From positions 247,718 through 256,251 of the forward strand of contig CP070725.1 of assembly GCA_020350845.1 (NCBI GenBank): 8,534 nt of DNA, given 5' to 3'. Shown piece by piece: positions 5,791-8,534 of this stretch; positions within the stretch are counted from its first letter, which is position 1; each line of letters opens with the position of its first letter. The notes under the pieces were generated by a model. That model was not told the origin of the DNA and ran no database searches. It saw only the letters and a list, made by a program, of their open reading frames with translations. A program made the position numbers and the translations under genes. This DNA comes from Candidatus Bipolaricaulota bacterium. GTDB lineage: Bacteria > Bipolaricaulota > Bipolaricaulia > UBA7950 > UBA9294.

Positions 5791-7369
5791 CCGTTCCTCT
5801 CCTGTCTACGGGGGCCACGGTGAGTGTATCCGCATCGGTCACACGGACCAGTCCCGCAGCGGCCCCCTTCGGCTTGCGCACGTGGCGAACCTCGGCGACC
5901 GTGACCTGGGCGCGGGCCTCGTCGCGCTTCTTGGAGTGCTCTACGGCGAGTCGCGCCGCGGCGCGGACCACGGACTGCGGGATCGGGTCACGGCCCTTTC
6001 TGTGAACGATGACATGCGCCCCCGAGGCTCCGTGCACGTGGAGCCAGAGGTCGTTGGCCTTGGCACGCCGCAGCAGGGCGTCGTTCTCGACCGCGCTTCG
6101 CCCGATCCTCACGGTGTACCCGTCGATCCGTTCGACGTACCCGCTTCCTCGGCGCGCATCACGGCTCGTCGCCGGGGGAGAAGCGATGATCCTGGTCACG
6201 TCGTCGTCGAGAGCGCGACCCGCATCGAGGGTACGGAGTCCCTCGCGGAGCACGGTCGCCTCTTCGGAGAGGCGACGCAACCTTGCTTGTGCCCGCGGCG
6301 CCCCGCGCTCGATTCTGCGGGCACGACGATAGAGTCGCTGGGCGTACGCCGGAGCCGAAACCGCCGGATCGAGGTCGATCCCGATGACCTCTCCGGTGAT
6401 CGGATCCTCGAGCTCCACGTGCTCCGCCCCGCGCGGGATCTCGGTGGCACGGCTCAGGACGACGTCGGCAATCTGTCGCAGGGCGACGGGGTCGGCCTCG
6501 TCGATCCATCGGCCGATCCGTTCCACGGTCCGCTGTCGGCGGCGCAGTGCGTGGCGGATTCGGCGACGGACGTCCGCCCGCTTGCCCTCCTCCTCTCGCG
6601 TGCGATGACTGTCGACGTGCTCCACGTCGAGGGCGGCCGAGAAGCTGGGCAAGGAAGCGCCCCGGACCTGGGGCATGAACGCGGCGGCGATCGCGCCGCC
6701 GGCCCGGAACCAGGGCTCGTCGTCCCGCGCGGCCTCGGCGAGCGTCGCGAGGGCAGCGTGCAGCTCCTCGGGCTCGGAGTGGGTCTCGAGGAGGCGCTCC
6801 GCCGTCGATCGGCCGATCCCGTCGACCGTCCGGCAGAGCTGCACCGTCGGATCGGGGCTCCCGAGGATCTCACGCAGGGCGCTCGCTGTGACGTCACCGG
6901 GATCGCGCTTCTCCTGAACGGGAAGCGGCCGGTACGGCTCTTGCACGCGGACCCTCGGGTTCGTCCGCCAGCAGGCGATCACGCGATCGTCGCGGACGAG
7001 GATGAGGTTGCCCAGACGGCCGATCAGCTCCGCGACCAGCTCTGTGGTGCCTTCGTGGGCGTCGATCCCGGACAGAGGGAGGCGCACGAACCGGTCGAGG
7101 CCGCGCTGTTCGACACGCTCGACTCGTGCCCCGCGAAGAGCCTTCCGCAGCATCATGACAAACGGCGAGGAGCTCTCCCCTCCGGGGAACGAATGGGTGG
7201 TCAGATGGACCGCCGACCACGCGGGGGAGAGGAGCAGGCGGTGAGTGGCTGCGCTGCGGATGCTGAGGACGAAGACGCCGGGCAGAGGCTCCTTGACGGC
7301 CTGGATCCGCCCCCCCACGATGCGCGGCGAGATCTCGGCAAGAGCAATTGCCATCGCCAGTCCGTCCAT
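5780..7369 (-). CDS. rqcH: Rqc2 homolog RqcH (NFACT / FbpA family)
   Basis: Ribosome-associated quality-control factor, 529 residues (B. subtilis RqcH is somewhat longer). The family binds stalled 50S-nascent chain complexes with tRNA-Ala and drives C-terminal alanine tailing. Residues 1-180 form NFACT-N, starting MDGLAMAIALAEI. Asp92-Arg93 (LDRF) match the DR pair needed for tailing, and ELIGRLGNLILV (114-125) matches the conserved ELMG-type loop. A helix-hairpin-helix-like segment (VDGIGRSTAERLL) lies at 182-194. Helical, probably coiled-coil stretches span about 255-310 and 340-385. NFACT-R (about 411-515) includes GYTVRIGRSAVEND, ANDLWLHVHGASGAHVIV and RKPKGAAAGLVRV. Older annotation calls these proteins fibronectin-binding, which is probably not their main role. 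The start gives the family-typical MDG and has AGGGAG (7373-7378) just upstream. A minus-strand TACAAT at 7417-7422 is a weak -10 candidate. Confidence 0.94.
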   Translation of the reverse strand: MDGLAMAIALAEISPRIVGGRIQAVKEPLPGVFVLSIRSAATHRLLLSPAWSAVHLTTHSFPGGESSSPFVMMLRKALRGARVERVEQRGLDRFVRLPLSGIDAHEGTTELVAELIGRLGNLILVRDDRVIACWRTNPRVRVQEPYRPLPVQEKRDPGDVTASALREILGSPDPTVQLCRTVDGIGRSTAERLLETHSEPEELHAALATLAEAARDDEPWFRAGGAIAAAFMPQVRGASLPSFSAALDVEHVDSHRTREEEGKRADVRRRIRHALRRRQRTVERIGRWIDEADPVALRQIADVVLSRATEIPRGAEHVELEDPITGEVIGIDLDPAVSAPAYAQRLYRRARRIERGAPRAQARLRRLSEEATVLREGLRTLDAGRALDDDVTRIIASPPATSRDARRGSGYVERIDGYTVRIGRSAVENDALLRRAKANDLWLHVHGASGAHVIVHRKGRDPIPQSVVRAAARLAVEHSKKRDEARAQVTVAEVRHVRKPKGAAAGLVRVTDADTLTVAPVDRRGTDDS

Positions 7370-7379
7370 AGGCTCCCTG

Positions 7380-7408
7380 TTGATGCGTCCGATCCCAACA
7401 GCTATACT
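7380..7408 (+). promoter_or_regulatory. tRNA-Thr promoter
   Basis: TTGATG (7380-7385) and TATACT (7403-7408) are separated by 17 bases on the plus strand. Initiation would fall near 7415, about ten bases before the mature tRNA 5' end, a normal distance for a tRNA precursor leader. The element fills most of the 55-base gap between rqcH and the tRNA. Confidence 0.7.
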
Positions 7409-7424
7409 GCCTGCCGATTGTAGC

Positions 7425-7496
7425 GCCGGCGTAGCTCAGTGGTAGAGCAATGGTTTCGTAAACCATCGGTCGGAGGTTCGACTCCTCTCGCCGGCT
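7425..7496 (+). tRNA. tRNA-Thr (anticodon CGU, reads ACG)
   Basis: A complete cloverleaf can be drawn. The acceptor stem is GCCGGCG (7425-7431) with CGCCGGC (7489-7495), seven pairs. The D stem is GCTC/GAGC with a seven-base loop. The anticodon stem is ATGGT/ACCAT around TTCGTAA, with anticodon CGT at 7457-7459. The variable loop has five bases. The T stem is GGAGG/CCTCT with loop TTCGACT and one G-U pair. G1-C72 and C2-G71 and the anticodon fit a threonine tRNA. The discriminator is T. No CCA is encoded, so a CCA-adding enzyme is required. A T-rich tract (7496-7507) directly after the gene may help end transcription. Confidence 0.95.
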
Positions 7497-7696
7497 TTCT
7501 TTCTTTGTTGGGAACAGGGATTCCGTGGGCTTGCCGTTCCCACCCCGCTCTGTCAAGGACCGACGAACTCTCCCGCTTGGATGTGCCATCGTAGTGTCAA
7601 CTTGCGTAGCACGGCAAGCGCTCGGAGACGGAGGAGAGAACAGATGGAGCCGCCTCACTGGCTGCCCCACCGTCATGTCCTGTTCTCAGAGCAACC
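7497..7696. other. intergenic stretch, no gene seen
   Basis: About 200 bases between the tRNA and the stop of the right-edge gene. It contains a T-rich start (to 7507), an inverted repeat TGGGAAC (7509-7515) / GTTCCCA (7536-7542) with a 20-base loop, and a small CTTGC/GCAAG hairpin near 7599-7616. None has a T-run in the position needed for an intrinsic terminator of the right-edge gene. No copy of the tRNA 3' end is visible here. Confidence 0.5.
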
Positions 7697-8534
7697 TTAC
7701 TCAGACGGCGCGACCACCTCCACTCGAATCCACTGATGGTCAAATGACGGTAAGCCGAGACGGATGTCGTAGAAGCCGGGATCAAGATCTGCTGTGGCAA
7801 TACTGAAGCAGTAGCTCGCAGTCTTTGAATCGTGGGGGAGGAGCTTGGCCAGCAATGGCTCACGCACGTCGAAATCCTTAGCGATGGTTGCCCTATAGAA
7901 CGTCATCGTGACGTAAGGAAGCTCGATCGGACCGCCAGCTTCCACCCTGCAGCAGCCGGTGATCAGCTCGCCGACCTCATAGGTGGCAGAGACGACCAGT
8001 TCGCCCAGGTAGGCCATGAGATAGTTGAGCAGAAGCCGCCAACGATCTCCCCCCTCTGGCCAGTCCCTATCAGGGGAACCTAGGTAGTTGAGCAGGAGAC
8101 GCCAGGGGTCTTCCCCCGCAGGCGGCTCCTCGCCCTCAGGCCAGCCCCGATCAAGGAACCCAGCAAGGCCTGCCGGAACCAGCTCGATGCAAGGGTAGCC
8201 ACCGGAGATCGTAGGCGCAGGTGAGCGCCCGAAGGTACCCACTTCCCACCCTGCGCGCGGAGGAGTGGGGGTGTCAGCGAAGACGAAGTACAACGTCGCC
8301 CCATGGAGGTAGGGCGAGAATGGCTCGTATTGTGCTATCACCCACTTGCCGCCGGCCTTAAAGACCCAGGGACAGAGATCACCTTTGATCCAATCGCCCT
8401 CTCTGTCAGGATTGCGATAGGAAGGCTCCACAGACATCATGCCCTCGAAACTCAGAACGCCGTTGACAGTGGAGGCCCCGGCACCCCTGATCACAAGGTC
8501 TTCGTAGCAGTCCGTACCAAGGGCAGCGAATGTC
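7697..8534 (-). CDS. hypothetical protein with internal duplication (partial)
   Basis: I do not recognise this protein. The frame stays open to the right edge, so the N-terminus, any signal peptide and the true start are missing; a GTG at 8494 is only an internal in-frame codon as far as can be seen. Numbering from that codon, residues 1-97 read like one compact beta-rich module: GAGASTVNG, then WIKGDLCPWVF, KWVIAQY, LYFVFADTPTPPRAGW and GTFGRSPAPTIS. This order (GAG-NG, a tryptophan strand, LYF, TPP-GW, PAPT) recalls a module I have seen in varied extracellular and protist proteins but cannot name. Residues 115-159 contain two copies of a W-P-E-G ... WRLLLNYL unit. Residues 164-265 look like a beta-sandwich domain ending WIRVEVVAPSE. 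No catalytic motif or membrane segment is visible. Codon use is less GC-biased than in its neighbours, with AGA, AGG, ATA and AAA present. Confidence 0.65.
   Translation of the reverse strand, partial: TFAALGTDCYEDLVIRGAGASTVNGVLSFEGMMSVEPSYRNPDREGDWIKGDLCPWVFKAGGKWVIAQYEPFSPYLHGATLYFVFADTPTPPRAGWEVGTFGRSPAPTISGGYPCIELVPAGLAGFLDRGWPEGEEPPAGEDPWRLLLNYLGSPDRDWPEGGDRWRLLLNYLMAYLGELVVSATYEVGELITGCCRVEAGGPIELPYVTMTFYRATIAKDFDVREPLLAKLLPHDSKTASYCFSIATADLDPGFYDIRLGLPSFDHQWIRVEVVAPSE
8018..8152 (-). repeat. imperfect tandem duplication inside the hypothetical gene
   Basis: Two in-frame copies: 8081-8152 encodes DRGWPEGEE...DPWRLLLNYL (24 residues) and 8018-8071 encodes DRDWPEGGDRWRLLLNYL (18 residues), three residues apart. 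The first has a six-residue insert (roughly EPPAGE). At DNA level tagttgagcag recurs at 8022-8032 and 8085-8095, and the adjoining bases are clearly related, so this is a recent or constrained duplication of a short unit rather than similar residues by chance. Confidence 0.8.

Noticed and set aside
5882..7423. 513-codon plus-strand frame opposite rqcH
   Set aside because: Antisense shadow of a well-supported NFACT gene; its translation shows no family features and runs into the tRNA promoter.
7525..7806. 93-codon plus-strand frame starting GTG after the tRNA
   Set aside because: An AGGGA lies upstream, but it overlaps the end of the right-edge gene antisense, is low in complexity and matches nothing I know.
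7497..8534. Attachment-site repeat of the tRNA-Thr 3' end
   Set aside because: I looked for a second copy of the T-arm/acceptor sequence and found none in the window.
1..8534. CRISPR array, IS ends or riboswitch
   Set aside because: No spaced direct repeats, transposase-like frames, or leader long enough for a riboswitch were seen; most gaps between genes are under 130 bases.

Overview
The window comes from a GC-rich bacterial chromosome with an outer membrane. The diderm call rests on an LptF/LptG-type lipopolysaccharide-export permease. The tRNA gene encodes no CCA. Three promoters fit a housekeeping sigma factor with 17-base spacers. I cannot fix the phylum. An uncultured lineage such as Bipolaricaulota/Acetothermia would fit but is only a guess. 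About 90% of the window is ordinary, densely packed core genes, and I see no phage, IS element, CRISPR array, toxin-antitoxin pair or defence cassette.

Layout. Positions 1-1796 (minus): miaB (tRNA 2-methylthio modification), followed one base later by a PfkB/FruK-type sugar-phosphate kinase that runs off the left edge. Positions 1797-1921: a compact divergent promoter region in which both genes appear to have almost no 5' leader. Positions 1922-3088 (plus): an LptF/LptG family permease. Positions 3130-7369 (minus): rqcH (NFACT/FbpA), an M50 site-2 protease, tig (trigger factor) and clpP. The rqcH/M50 and tig/clpP pairs each overlap, and a good promoter lies between the pairs. Positions 7425-7496 (plus): tRNA-Thr(CGU) with its own promoter, divergent from rqcH. 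Positions 7497-7696: no gene. Positions 7697-8534 (minus): the C-terminal part of an unrecognised protein with an internal duplication and different codon use; it is open at the right edge.

How the genes fit together. RqcH (tailing of stalled nascent chains), trigger factor (ribosome-exit chaperone), ClpP (degradation) and a membrane site-2 protease form a neighbourhood concerned with the fate of newly made proteins. In Bacillus subtilis, alanine tails added by RqcH are read as degrons by ClpXP, so the grouping makes functional sense. The features most worth checking are a trigger factor whose FKBP-like domain looks too short to be an active prolyl isomerase, the paired near-leaderless promoters at miaB/lptF, and the repeat-bearing protein next to the tRNA gene. 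No clearly new system is visible.
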